Assembly: GCA_009801015.1 (NCBI GenBank)
Contig: VHZZ01000140.1
Location: 11,278 to 59,910, forward strand
Direction: 5' to 3'
DNA from: Silene noctiflora
Lineage: Eukaryota > Streptophyta > Magnoliopsida > Caryophyllales > Caryophyllaceae
DNA: 48,633 bases
The notes beneath the pieces were generated by a model that had not been told where the DNA came from, made no database searches, and saw only the letters and a program-made list of their open reading frames with translations. How positions within the stretch are numbered: the first letter of the stretch is position 1; the number at the start of each line of letters is the position of its first letter. Position numbers and translations under genes: made by a program. This document shows, piece by piece, positions 33,828 through 45,366 of this stretch.

Positions 33828-34502
33828 CTAATTCAGTTGCAAGTGTTGCTGCAACAAGCTTGCAGCAGGATCATCAACTTCTGGCCCCAAACCATTATTA
33901 ATCAAATCACCAAAATCGAAATTGAAATCGAAATCAGAACCAAATTCATCATTGAAGCTTCCACCAACAAGGTTATTATCAAAGTCGAAATCATCTAATC
34001 CAATTCCTTGACTGATCATCGAAAAATCAAGTTTAATATCACCAACACCTGAAACAACTTCGTTTCTTGACCTCGAAACCACTTCATTCTTTAACCTCTC
34101 CAACGCGACCTTAAACTCCTCAAGCTCGTCTAACCCGAGTTTATCAACTTCCACGTCATCCCACCAAAACCCGCCACAAGTACCACCATAATTAACACCG
34201 TCATTAGTGTTACTAACCACATTAGAACCAGAACAATTAAGATAACGGTCGACAATGTAATCGAGATTAGGATTACCATAAGGAAACAAATTACCAGCTT
34301 CAGAGAAAGTAATTAGACCAATTTCAGCACCAAATTTAGAACACAATTCATCACACTTTTTAAATAACCCTTTACGTCGTTTCGAAAACATTACTTGACG
34401 ACTTGTTTTCTTCATTACTTTCTTTGTTACATCTATTTTTTTCTTCCCTTCTGATGTTTTCCTCGGTTTCGCCATCAATGTGCTTAACCCAATCTCCTCC
34501 AT
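33828..34502 (-). CDS. Type I (M-alpha) MADS-box transcription factor
   Basis: Intronless 224-aa protein. The MADS domain covers about residues 19-79: GKKKIDVTKKV, then KKTSRQVMFSKRRKGLFKKC (31-50), ELCSKFGAEIGLITFSEAGN and the GNPNLDYIVDRYL end typical of the AGL62/AGL29-like M-alpha group. No K-box follows, consistent with type I. The middle has a short predicted helix (LDELEEFKVALERLKNEV) and the C-terminus is rich in Asp, Phe and Asn (FDFDNN, DFDFNFDFGD), then Gln/Leu. Such proteins act in the nucleus, many in the female gametophyte or endosperm. A TATA-like word lies about 55 bases upstream. The first Met was taken; Met10 (MAKPRK) is equally plausible. The exact subclass is inferred. Confidence 0.9.
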   Translation of the reverse strand: MEEIGLSTLMAKPRKTSEGKKKIDVTKKVMKKTSRQVMFSKRRKGLFKKCDELCSKFGAEIGLITFSEAGNLFPYGNPNLDYIVDRYLNCSGSNVVSNTNDGVNYGGTCGGFWWDDVEVDKLGLDELEEFKVALERLKNEVVSRSRNEVVSGVGDIKLDFSMISQGIGLDDFDFDNNLVGGSFNDEFGSDFDFNFDFGDLINNGLGPEVDDPAASLLQQHLQLN

Positions 34503-34553
34503 TGACGAAATATAAGAAGACCGTCTTTCACAAGTATTTTTACGATATACTCC

Positions 34554-34566
34554 GTATATATAAGAT
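34554..34566 (-). promoter_or_regulatory. TATA-like box of the MADS gene
   Basis: On the - strand TATCTTATATATAC, about 52-64 bases before the ATG at 34502. Motif and spacing only. Confidence 0.4.
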
Positions 34567-34963
34567 AAGAGTGTAGGTTAATGATTATTACTACAATTTA
34601 TTTATTTATAATCAATAATGTATAAGAGTGAAAAACATTCCAAAAAATAAATCATGTGTCAGAGAATATCTATGTTTGATTTTGTTTTTGTTGATACGAG
34701 GAAAATATTTCTTAAATTTGGTAATTTTTATGTTGGTTGACAACTAAATTAACGGTAATATTTGAACTCTTACAATTTACCATGTTCACACCTAGTAATA
34801 ATTAAATTAAATAAAAAACGCGTTCACACTATGGATTTTTCAAATTTTGGAAAATTAATCAAAGTTAGGAAAATTGTATGTTTACAAATTTATGGAGGGT
34901 TTTATTTTTTTAGTGGCTATGTATCCTCTTTTGTGTTTTTTTTTTCTTTTTTTTTTTTTTTTT

Positions 34964-35700
34964 TAATCCCACACACGGTTTTGCTAAATCTCGCACATTT
35001 TTACAGCTTATTCCGAATTTATCCCTCTCATTTCTCACACCCACAAAGAGAGACAAATTAAAACCCAAAAAATAAGAAATCCAAAAGTGCCCCAATGGAC
35101 CACCAGGCTGGGCGCCCCACGAAAACTGTCCGATGACGGAGAAAGGGAAAGGGGACGTCGGTGGCAGAAGGTCGATCGACGGTTGTTCGGTGTTGGCCGA
35201 CGACACATGGTGGTTAGGGTGGGGGATTGGTGTTCACGGATGGTGTTTATGCTATGTGGCCATGATTTATTAAAAATTTTTGCAGAAAATGCAACACCAT
35301 TGATGAAGAAAGCAAAGCAACCTATACTCATTGATAACTTGGTTATTTAATTTGCTTTAGCTGGCCATTGATAATTTAAACTGTTCATCATAATTTATTA
35401 ATTTGGTCATTCAATCTTTTCCGCGACAAAAAATAAAACCCTAATTTGTGATTTTTTTTTTTAAAACACATTAATTCAATCAATAAAAGTCGTGTATTAA
35501 CAAAATTGTTGATTAAACAACGAAATTACTTACGATANGTGCAAATTAAGATCCATAATTGTTGAACTATTATCCAGTTGATTAAGTTTTGAGAGGGGAA
35601 AAGGGGGAAAACTTTTTTAATTTTTCTAGGATGAAGGGTAGAATTGGAATAAAGTGGTAAAGTGTGCGGGATTTAGTAAAACTGTGTGCGGGATTTAGCA
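34964..35700. mobile_element. TIR element, family with CTAAATCCCGC ends, copy B
   Basis: The left arm 34964-35002 (AATCCCACACACGGTTTTGC TAAATCTCGCACAT) and right arm 35661-35700 are inverted repeats of about 38 bp, each with two copies of the AATCCCGCACAC unit. Length about 737 bp, like copy A at 6006-6726. Preceded by a long T-rich run (34929-34964). Internal open frames are not recognisable proteins. Confidence 0.6.
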
Positions 35701-35777
35701 ATTACGTTTTTTTATTGTTGTAGGGAGAATTTTAAGCGATATTTTTATATGCCTCTTAGTGACGTTAATTTATATAC

Positions 35778-36125
35778 CTAGGTAGAATCAAAATGGACAC
35801 AGACACGAATACGAGACGGAAACGTAATATGGCATCCCATGAAATTTAGGACACGGGAAACGCTATTTAAATTTAATAAAATTAATATTTTATGGTTAAA
35901 AATAACGTATGATTTTAATTTTGTAATGTATTTGATATTAAATTTAAATAAGTGAAGGTCAATTTTGACCTTGACTATAACTAATTCTCATTTCACACCA
36001 AATCATCTTCTAATAAATCTCTTTTAACGTTTTATTACATGTTTAGGTGTGTGTCCGATGAGTGTCGGGTATCCGACACAGCGTCGGACACGTAACAGCT
36101 AGTTAGGAGTCTCTGTGCTACCTAG
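35778..36125. mobile_element. MITE-like element of the GACACGG family, copy 2
   Basis: Ends are a perfect 8-bp inverted repeat, CTAGGTAG ... CTACCTAG. The core (GGCATCCCATGAAATTTAGG ... AAATTTAAATAAGTGAAGGT) matches copy 1 at 13498-13976. The subterminal region is rich in GTGTCGG/CCGACAC. Non-coding, 348 bp. Confidence 0.6.
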
Positions 36126-36132
36126 TTGTATA

Positions 36133-36343
36133 CTTCTTCTGTCCCGATCATTTGCTTACTTATTCTATTTTTTGACGTCTCAATCAATTGTTTACCGTTC
36201 TATTTTAGAAATGTTTTAATGAGCAATTTACCCCACTTAATTTTGTTCACTTGTAGGTTGTCATCCAATAATAGTTAGTCTCCTCCTATTTCTTGATATT
36301 TGTGTTAAAATCAAAGCTAAATAAATAACCAAAATAGAGGAAG
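36133..36343. mobile_element. Stowaway-like element (211 bp)
   Basis: Left CTTCTTCTGTCCCGATCATT and right end AATAGAGGAAG, flanked by TA. A longer subfamily that also includes 19510-19677. Confidence 0.5.
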
Positions 36344-36349
36344 TATTTT

Positions 36350-37526
36350 AAAAAATAAATAATGAAGAATTTTTTTTTATTTGTAATATTTTCCAAGGAT
36401 AGTATGTTCGCCACTTTACGTAATTTGTCTTGTCTTAAGTTTAAGACAGATAATGTCGTGTTAAATAAAAATATGTGTATAGGATGTGCCTTGGAATTGG
36501 GAACAATAAGCTCCACTAATTAAGGAAGGAGATTGGTGGTTGGTTGTCCTGTCCTAAAATGACAAGGAATTGAAGTTGGATTGTTTCATCAGCAATAATG
36601 CAAGTGATGTGCATTGTGTATGTGCAATTGTGCATGTCTATTGTCTATACTACATATATAGAATCTGAGATAGACTTCCATCATCTTAAGATTCCTTGTG
36701 TTTTCAAGTATCTCATTTGTTTGCTTGTTCTATGCCATCATCATATCCTAATTGGATATTGGTATTGTTGGATTCCAAAAGACACTAATTGAGGCCACAT
36801 TCCACTAACTATGGTGCCTCTCCTACCTATGGAAAACCTTATTAATGCAAGTTTTATGCTTTCTAAATCATATCTCAGAAAACAACTTTGTCATATACTT
36901 GGCATGACTTCTTTTGCCATGTGTTTCTAGGCGATTTTACAACGGGTTGTCGTATATAAGAATTTAAACTGAGTTTCAGTATCACTATACTTCTATGCCC
37001 ACATGGTATGTTTATTCTAATAATGTAAAGGGGCTGATTTATATCGACAACGTTTTCATTCCAAAAGACGATAATGTGCCTTGAACAATGACATTACTTT
37101 CTCTCTCTACGCTATTTTCTCAACGTTTGGTCCATGGATGAAAGTTGAATCTCAATGTTTTTCCATGGTTAAACGTTGAATTTCAATGTGAGTATGTCAG
37201 ATTGTTTGTACTGAACTTGGTACTACCAGATGACGATATGTTCACCATTTATATTATAAATCAATAATCGTGCCTCGAATTATCTTATGTTATCTTATAC
37301 GAGTATAGATAATATATGTAGCATTGAACCATTATTTTGGACTATCGTATAGATGAGAAGAGACTATTTTAACTTTTACTGTATTATGAGGCAAACTCTT
37401 TTCCATTACTTTGGAGTGTAATACCTCATGACTGACAGGAATTACACTGAACTTGTGCAATTTTGTAAAAATAGTAAATGACCTCTATAAATAGTGAAAT
37501 TTTGTGACAATTAATGATGAGTCAAA
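36350..37526. other. Intergenic, no gene recognised
   Basis: No coding or RNA gene seen. Single-copy-looking A/T-rich DNA. Confidence 0.45.
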
Positions 37527-38921
37527 TCTATACAATATAATTAAAAGGCTAGACAAAAGCAATTAATTTTATTCCACATGTCACTAGCAATTAATTTAAT
37601 TCCACATAGGATTTGCAATCAATTTACTTTCTATACATTTTAATTAATTATTTACTTTATTTGTTAATTATTAACAAAAAAAAATCTTCTATATAATATA
37701 ATTAAAAGGCTAGACAAAAGCAATTAATTTTATTCCACATGTCACTAGCAATTAATTTAATTCCACATAGGATTTGCAATCAATTTACTTTCTATACATT
37801 TTAATTAATTATTTAATTTATTTGTTAATTATTAACAAAAAAAATTGGAATATCAAAAGAAAGTAATAGTAACTCCAAGCCAAAAAAATAGCGCAAAAAA
37901 AGAATAGCAAAGAAATGGAAAAGCAAAAAAATGCCAAAAAAAAAGTAGTTTATTATTCATATGACATTTTTATAATCCATTAATCTATAAATTATTACTA
38001 TTACAATTACTATTACTATCATAAAAATGCTATTTTCAGCAATTCCTTAAAGTACCAAGTGACACCATCTTATTTTAACTAAGTGATCATTTAAGAACCT
38101 TTATAAATTTTCTAAGATAAAATATACACTAAACTTTTCATAACCCCATGAATAATGATCTTGGTAACTAAAAAGACAAAAGAAGGATAAATATGCAATA
38201 AATTTTTCATTACTGGTGTGAATGATCTTGACAACTAAAAAGACAAAAAAAAAAAATGGTTAAGTTGACCCATTAGAATAATGTTTACATCTTATAACTC
38301 CTTATAATTCATTAAAGTCTAATTTCAAAAACTCTCATTTATCATTATCACTAGGAGGGTTTATTGAGATCAATTATAACCAAGAACTCAAGTAATATAT
38401 AAATTAAAACTCATATAACCCAAAATTATAAATAAGACCACAAAAAGGCGGGACTTCACTTCACCTATAGTTTTTTTTATTTACATACTTTTGTTTAGTC
38501 TTTTAAACTATATTCAATTGGATTCTAATTTATTTTTGTTTATTTTCAGAGTGTACTATCCAAGGATNTAAANGTGAAATGTCAAAGTATAATCAATTAA
38601 ATTAATATTTCATTCTTTCTACTTTTATTTCACATATAACAAATATTTTTGTTTCCCTTAAGTAAGTTTGATTTAGTGGTTAGTGNTTACAATCCTCGAA
38701 TATTAAAATAGAATACTAACATAGGGGTTGTCATTGAGACAAATAAAACTAACATATAGATTCAGGAGTTTTGGTGTCATTCTTCAATATATAGTTTTGA
38801 CTCATATCACAAAATTTCAAAATCCCATAGCTATAGTATATCTCCAAGTAAAAAAGAAAGTACAGAAAAACGCAGAAAAAAAAAAAGTCAAACCCGTGAT
38901 TTTCACGGGTCACAAAACTAG
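37527..38921 (+). mobile_element. Non-autonomous Helitron (1395 bp) with duplicated 5' end
   Basis: The 5' end TCTATACAATATAATTAAAA (37527) and 3' end with an 8-bp stem (ACCCGTGA 38892-38899, TCACGGGT 38903-38910), 7-nt spacer and CTAG (38918-38921) lie between A (37526) and T (38922), the normal Helitron AT target. The 5' terminal 161 bp occur twice in tandem (37527-37687 and 37688-about 37848), the second starting TCTATATAATATAATT. A further internal repeat, AATGATCTTGRYAACTAAAA, is at about 38154 and 38221. No Rep/helicase protein is present. Confidence 0.8.
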
Positions 38922-38999
38922 TTTATATACATTATATGTCTCTCCTTTAGTAGTTTTAATATGGTTTTCGTGCTAAGTTAATACGATATATATGTCATT

Positions 39000-40170
39000 T
39001 ATGCTAGAATGAAATACTTCCGTATTTCGGTGTTTTTAATGCAGATATGAAGCATTTGAGGAGCAAAAGAACATCATGAGCACCGCGGAGTTGGCATGGA
39101 GTAATACACGAAGCATGACACGAAAATCTAGAAGAGCAAAGGAAGATAATTGAAGAAGTCGAGAAGAAAAGAGTTGAGAACGAGCCAAACTCGATCTAGT
39201 TAGCCATAACTCGATCGAGTTGGTGAACTCGATAGAGTTTCGGCCCTGTTATGATTTCCGCGATATTTCTTAAAGTCGGTTTATGTTTTCTATAAATACC
39301 CAATCAGCCTATTATTAGGCATTACGTATTCATTTCAGTAGATTAGCCCTAATTACTCTCATAAAAACTCTAGATTAGTTTAGCTACCTTTATTATTTTT
39401 GCGGATCTACTTTGTTCTTAATTCCTTTAATTCGGTAATATTTCTATTCCAATTTTATTGTTCTTCAATTCTATTAAGTTCTTATCTTTATTATTGCTAG
39501 ATTATTATTCATCTGTCCTTATAATTATGATTTCAATTATGCCTTTTAATCTTGTTGTTGTTGTTAATTTCTTTATTATGAGTAATTAAATCTCCAATCT
39601 AGGATGAAAAAGGATCTAGGTTGTTAGAAGGGAACTAATTAATGAATTGATTGTTAAATTGCTTTAAAGTTGTTGTTCAATTATTGCTTTAATCCTAATT
39701 GATTGATTACTGGCCAGAGTTAATTGATTAGTCTCGCATACTAGGATTTCTACTGACCGGATTAAGACTAGTAAAGCCTACAATATTTGAATAGACCAGT
39801 TTAATGATAGCGACCGCATGTTAGACTAGATCTAAAGTTCATAATTGGATCGACCGACCTTATGACCTGAAACAGTTAAATTGCTCAATCAATGAATTAA
39901 ATCCACCCTGAATAACTACCAAGTGAACTTGATCCCTAGACTCTTTAATATTATTGTTTACGACTCTTTAATTCACTTGCAATTTAGTTAGTAGAAACCA
40001 AACAAACAAACTCTTCAAGCAACTGTTACCGTTAGACAATTTAATCAGTTAACAGATAAAACAACCGNCTCTCCGTGGATTCGACTCTGACTTACCGCTA
40101 GCTATTAGTTAGTAATAATTTAGGATTTATTTTGATATAGGTTGACTATGACATTAGCCTTGTCAATTAA
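39000..40170. mobile_element. LTR-retrotransposon remnant (LTR-like sequence)
   Basis: Contains a TATA-type word TCTATAAATACCC (39288), pyrimidine-rich leader-like DNA, repeated AACTCGAT-GAGTT words (39190-39240) and an end TCTCCGTGGATTCGACTCTG (40070) usual near the right end of some plant LTRs. No reading frame for gag or pol. Ends are uncertain and no target duplication was confirmed. Confidence 0.45.
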
Positions 40171-42589
40171 CTTTGATATATAAACTAATTTTTGACCAAG
40201 TTTGAAGATTTATGGATGACTAGAAGTATTTTTAATAAATCACTCAAAATAGATTATCAGAAAAGAACAATTATGGGACTGAGCACTGTTGGATGTTCCA
40301 AATTGTGAATGAGACTGGATATAATTGCCAAAAATGGTTCCCAAGCAAGCACAGGGACCCAACTTAACAATTTAAGAGGACTCAACTAATTAAATTCAAG
40401 CAAGCACATAATTAATTAGAGGATTCCGAGACCAGTGACAGTTAAACAACTCAAGCAAACACAGAGTTGTGTAAATGGCACCACCAGATACTTAATCATT
40501 ATCTAAGCAAGTACAAGACACTATCAAGCCTGACTCATAACTAAGACTCAGCAAAGTTAAAAGAATTGAGGAAATGAGAAGAAATTCTCAAGTTTTCATT
40601 TAATAATCAACTGCCTGAGAAAAGATGAGGAGGGATCCTTATATAGGCCTCTTCCTTCTGTTTTTAGGTTACAAAATAATCCCTAGATGCATCATCTAAG
40701 GACCAAGATTGTTCTTGCATACAAACAACGTCCCTTGACCTATTTTACAACAATCTTTAGGTTATTTTACAGACTGGCAAAAGAAAATAAAGTTGCAGCA
40801 TGAAAGTGACAAGTTCAGCTGCATTTGGCAGTGTCCTTCTTTGGCTGGTTGCTTGAGTACGAGCTTCTAGTTAATTCTCCTTGACCCTCTCTTTAGTGGT
40901 GCATGGCCAAATAAGGAAAGTTGAGAAAAAGGAGCATCAAACAACCCCTTTTGCTTGGCCAAATAAGGAAAGTTGTTTTATGCTTTTCTTGTTTGTCATG
41001 TGCAATCTTTGGCTTATTTTTCCAGGGACTTTGGCCGAGATTTTGACCTGGCTCCGTGGACATTTTTGGACCTAATTGAACAAGGCCTCGGTTGGCCAAA
41101 GTGGCAGCTGAGAATTTGGCCTAGACTGGAACTTGTTGCCCTCCAAAAGACCCTTGACAGTAGCTGTGATCATGACATTGTGGCCTGAGCTGTGGCCTGA
41201 ATTGTTGCTTGTTGTGGCCTGGTCATGGCCAGCTTGGCCTAGGCTCTGGTTAGGCTTCAGTTCTGTGTTGCTTTGGCCCTCAGCTCCCGCTGCATACTTT
41301 CTCTCCATTTTCCATCCATTTTATCTAATAATTTCATACAATATATTATTTTGACTCCTCCTCATTATCCATTGCTTAAAACTGTGACCATTAGATCGCT
41401 TCAGAAAAATATCTAAAATATTAAACCGAAATGAAGAGATGAGGATATAGAAAAGGATCCCATTCCACATTTTGCATGTATTATAATTCTACACGCATTT
41501 TTCACTTGCACAATCTTTTTTTATGCAAGTATATATGAAGATTTTATTCTTTGTTCTCTAAGCTAACTAAAGTGACGTTTGCATATTGCATTAACTAATT
41601 AGGGAATATATCTTGCTCTACTTATAATAATTCGTAAGAGCTAATCATGATTATTATTATAGAACCACCGATAATACAACTTTGAATAAGGATAATAACA
41701 TGTTTATTATCTTTATAATAACCATGCATGGAATATATATATTTAAGAAATATTCGTACCATGATTCGAAATGAATTTAATTTGTTAGACCTTTCAATTT
41801 CTTAATATAAAAGATGTTGTCACGAATCATACGTTAGCGACGTTGCATCGACTTCCAACCATGGATGGATAAACTAAATTATTATGTTAGCATAATGTGA
41901 ATTTGTAAGTTGGAATTAATAATTTATTTTGTCAAATTGATAAATTAGTAAATTGACTAATGATTGTCGGTATACATTGTTGTTTTAGTCAACAATGATT
42001 AAAAGAGTGGTTAACTTTTATCGGTTTCAACTAAGATCTTTATTTAACCAAATCAGTTTACTTTAAATTATGCATTATCTGAACCTTACCCGAACCGAAG
42101 CTATTAGTAAGGAAAAGAGGTCAATCAAGTCATTGTAGGACTTGCTAACTCTTCTGAGACTCTCTTAAATTAAGACGAGAAATAACTTCGATTTACGCAA
42201 TATGCTAAAAACTAAAAGAGCGAGAAAAATTGGAATAATACCAAAAAAATTATTCAAGATATTACAATAAATTTAAGTTGAGACCGTCTCTTATAAAATT
42301 TTATGTCGCTTACACGGATTCAATCACTTACTCTACAAAAATACTTGTAGTTGATCAATAATTATACGTTTTATATTTAGTTTTTAACAATTGCAAGATA
42401 AACAAACATATTGTAGGTTTATTGTATTGGCTTATGGTTTCCTAATTAAAGGGTGTTAGTGCTTAATTAGTGGGGGTGGAGGCTTCATGCCCCCTACAAT
42501 TGTGAGGTCACATGGCTCACGTATTGAGAAGGGCAAGTAACAAATGAGGTGAGAATGGGTGACAAGTTTATTGTCTACCAGACCTTGCA
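40171..42589. other. Gene-poor stretch, possible LTR pieces
   Basis: 40300-41340 carries a TATATAGGCC word (40640) and many GGCC-containing words (TTGGCC, GGCCTG) at 41020-41280, in a retroelement style, but no protein is recognised. Open frames overlap in all frames here. 41340-42589 is A/T-rich without anything to annotate. Confidence 0.4.
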
Positions 42590-43140
42590 AACAGATCGCA
42601 TCGTGCGGATTCGGGCTTGTGTCACATGTAAACGGGTGACAAATCCTTCAACCCAAATCCGGCCCATTCAAATTTTATGTCATGTTCGTGTCGATCCACG
42701 TCCGTAAATGGTTCATCAAGCCTCAACCTTAACCCGCTAATTTCGTGTCGGGTTTTCGTGTCATGTCAATATTTGGAAAGTTTAAGTATATTTATGTGAT
42801 GAAGGATAAACAAATCATTCGTGTCGGGTTCGTATTTAGATAGCTCAACCCAAACCTGGCCCAATTGAATATCGTGTCGTGTTTGTGTCGACCGATTTAC
42901 ATAAATGGGTCATTGAGCCCCAATCCAAACCCGTTAGTTTCGTGTCGAGTTCGTGTTGTGTTTTCGTGTCGTGTCATTATTTGCCAACTCTATCTACAAT
43001 GACTAAACCTAAATCTGTTTAAATTTTATGTCGTGTTCGTGTCGACCCGCTAACGTAAAAGTGTCATCAAGCCTCAACCTTAACCCGTTAATTTTGTGTC
43101 GGGTTTTTCATGTCGTGTCATTATTTGTCGGCTCTATCGA
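42590..43140. repeat. Three tandem units of a CGTGTCG-type repeat
   Basis: Units at about 42670-42770, 42868-42983 and 43020-43135 share the order TTATGTCRTGTTCGTGTCGA, AAATGG, TCAAGCCTCAACC, AACCCGYTAATTTCGTGTCG, GTCATTATTTG. Non-coding. Confidence 0.6.
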
Positions 43141-44289
43141 CAATGACTAAACCTCATAGCATAATTAATAAGATAGATTTATTTCAGTAAGTCTTATACT
43201 TAAGACGAAGTGTTGTCTTAAATTCTAAAACAAGTTAAATATTATTGAATAAGACTTGAGCTTGAGACTTTTACAAATCTCACTCGAATTTTAACCACTA
43301 AACTTCATATTTATAAGCTATGACACTTTTTATTTCCATAAAATTATCCAAGTTTCTTCCCCATTAATTCATTTATATTGTCTATATGTGATGTGATGTG
43401 ATGTTAATGGTCTATTATATTGACTTTAATTCGGTCTTTATCATAATGTGTTACAGTTATAATCTTTTTTAAAAATGCTAATATGCGAGTAATTGGTATC
43501 GTTAATCAAATAAATATGGCATTATGACACATTATATTATATCATTATTACAAATACTTTAGAAATTAATTATCAAAATGGACATATATATGTCGATGAC
43601 TAAAGTCAAAGGGGATAGTAACATATCATTTACATTATATAATATTAACCCAAAATATTTTATTTTGACTAATATTGATATTATCTAGTCATTAATTAGG
43701 ATGAGTCATCATCATGTCACATATTATCTCGAAACGGGTTAACTCGAGACAAGTCTAAGTTTTACTAGTTCTCCATTTGTGACAAATTTGGATCAGCTAA
43801 GCTTTATCAACTTCATTTTAGACTATCCTTGTTCAGAAAGTCAAATTAATAGAGTCATCAATATTTTAACTCTTAATCTCATTTTAATTACCTCAACACA
43901 CTTCCGCTCTCTTTCAGAAAATCACCTCCTAGTGACCTAGATCACCGATCCTACTATTTTCTACTTTAATTTCCTATTTTTTAATCACCCAATCATTTTC
44001 TACATTTTCTAATCTCCCAAACAGTTTCATGCATTTTCTTTTTATTTTTTTCAACCAATCAAGGTAACCCTATAAAGTCATCAAATGGGTCAGACTGACC
44101 AAAAGAGGTTATCTTTCACATAGGATCATCCTAATTTAACACTTATTTTTTAATTAACATGACCCACCTTCCTCTTGACCTCGATCATAAATTAAACTCA
44201 TACTCTTTGTTGAGGATAGACTTACACTTTCATGTTAACAAACAATCAAGATTCTTTTTTTTTCCCATACCGAAATCATTTAAACTCAA
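43141..44289. other. Intergenic, no gene recognised
   Basis: A/T-rich, including a short (GTGAT)n run at 43389-43403. Nothing else to annotate. Confidence 0.5.
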
Positions 44290-44620
44290 ATGAATTGATC
44301 TCATTTAGACATGGCAAAGGACCCGATGAGGCTGGCTTGAGACTCAAATGTGACCCGATAAACCTAATATATCCAAATTAACTCGACCCAAATAACAAGA
44401 CTTAATGTGACCCGAAATGATTTATTTCAAGCAAAATCCTCACCCGAAACGACCCAAACGGCCCAACTCAAAGTGATTCCACTCAAAAATGACTCAACCC
44501 GATAAATAACACATTAATTCTTGACCCGAAAATGAATTGACCAGAAACGACCACACCTCAACGGCCTAATCCGACTCAAGTGGCCTATTTACTACTCTAA
44601 TTTGAGCTGAACTAAACCGA
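44290..44620. repeat. Degenerate ACCCGA-rich repeat
   Basis: Words TGACCCGA, CGACCCAA, AACTCGACC repeated irregularly. Same type as 21830-22075. Confidence 0.45.
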
Positions 44621-44933
44621 ATAAAATTGAGTTTGCCTATCAAAATGGTACAAAATCACAAGAGGGGATCAACAGATCAAGTACATTAACCAAGTGAATT
44701 TAATTCCTGATTTAGTGATCTGCATGAACTAGATAGATAAAATCACTGTCAATTTTGGGTGTCAATTTGTGATTTTCTCAAACTAAATTTTTCCCAACAA
44801 CTAATAACATGCCAAATATGAATACTTTCCCATGTAACAATGACGTGTAGGCTTAATCCACTTTATTATAGAAAAATGTTGGACGATTTTCCACATCTCC
44901 AATTCCATCCCCCCTCCTCCCTTCTTCTTCTAC

Positions 44934-45030
44934 TATATAATCTCATTTACATTTACTCAAGTTTCGCATTCAATCACTCTTCATCCTCTCTCTTAATAAA
45001 TTGTTCTTCCCTCAGTTTCTACCTTCCTTG
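44934..45030 (+). promoter_or_regulatory. GDH core promoter and non-coding leader exon
   Basis: TATATAA at 44934-44940 followed by a CT-rich leader to 45030, where CCTTG|GTTAGT can serve as donor. The acceptor TTTCAG at 46940 would give a 1910-bp intron in the 5' untranslated region. Inferred. Confidence 0.55.
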
Positions 45031-45097
45031 GTTAGTATGATCCCCATAACCCGCCTCTTTTTTGCTTTGATTTTGTTGTTTTTATTGATTTTTGAAA

Positions 45098-45312
45098 TGG
45101 GTTTTTGATTTTATGAATTGGGTTTGTCATAGTTTTGCATTTATATTGGTTCTTCTGTATGTTCATGTATCGATAGTAATAAATGAGCGTTTAACCAATC
45201 AAAGTGCCTCTTACGCTCTAAGACGGTCTTATTTTATAACATTTGATATATATTTGAGATGGGTTTTTGATTTTATGAAATGGGTTTGTCTTAGTTTTGC
45301 ATTATATTGGTT
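45098..45312 (+). repeat. Direct repeat of about 55 bp in GDH intron 1
   Basis: GGGTTTTTGATTTTATGAA, then GGGTTTGTC, then TAGTTTTGCATT occurs at 45098 and again at 45260, offset about 162 bp. Confidence 0.7.
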
Positions 45313-45366
45313 GGATTGATTGGGTTTTTGTGCCACTTTTGGTTTTCATCTGTTGGTGTTTATTAG

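Noticed and set aside
33612-33998. 128-codon + strand open frame
   Set aside because: Overlaps the end of the MADS gene in antisense; Ile/Glu repeats reflect the complementary Asp/Phe codons.
35035-35350. Three overlapping open frames of 87-98 codons
   Set aside because: All inside the TIR element copy B, in overlapping frames, with no known motif.
40881-41354. Cluster of open frames on both strands
   Set aside because: Produced by GGCC-rich repeat words; open in several frames at once, so not coding evidence.
42590-43140. Regular repeats that might look like a CRISPR array
   Set aside because: The units are long, imperfect, with no constant repeat/spacer pattern, and this is a plant genome.
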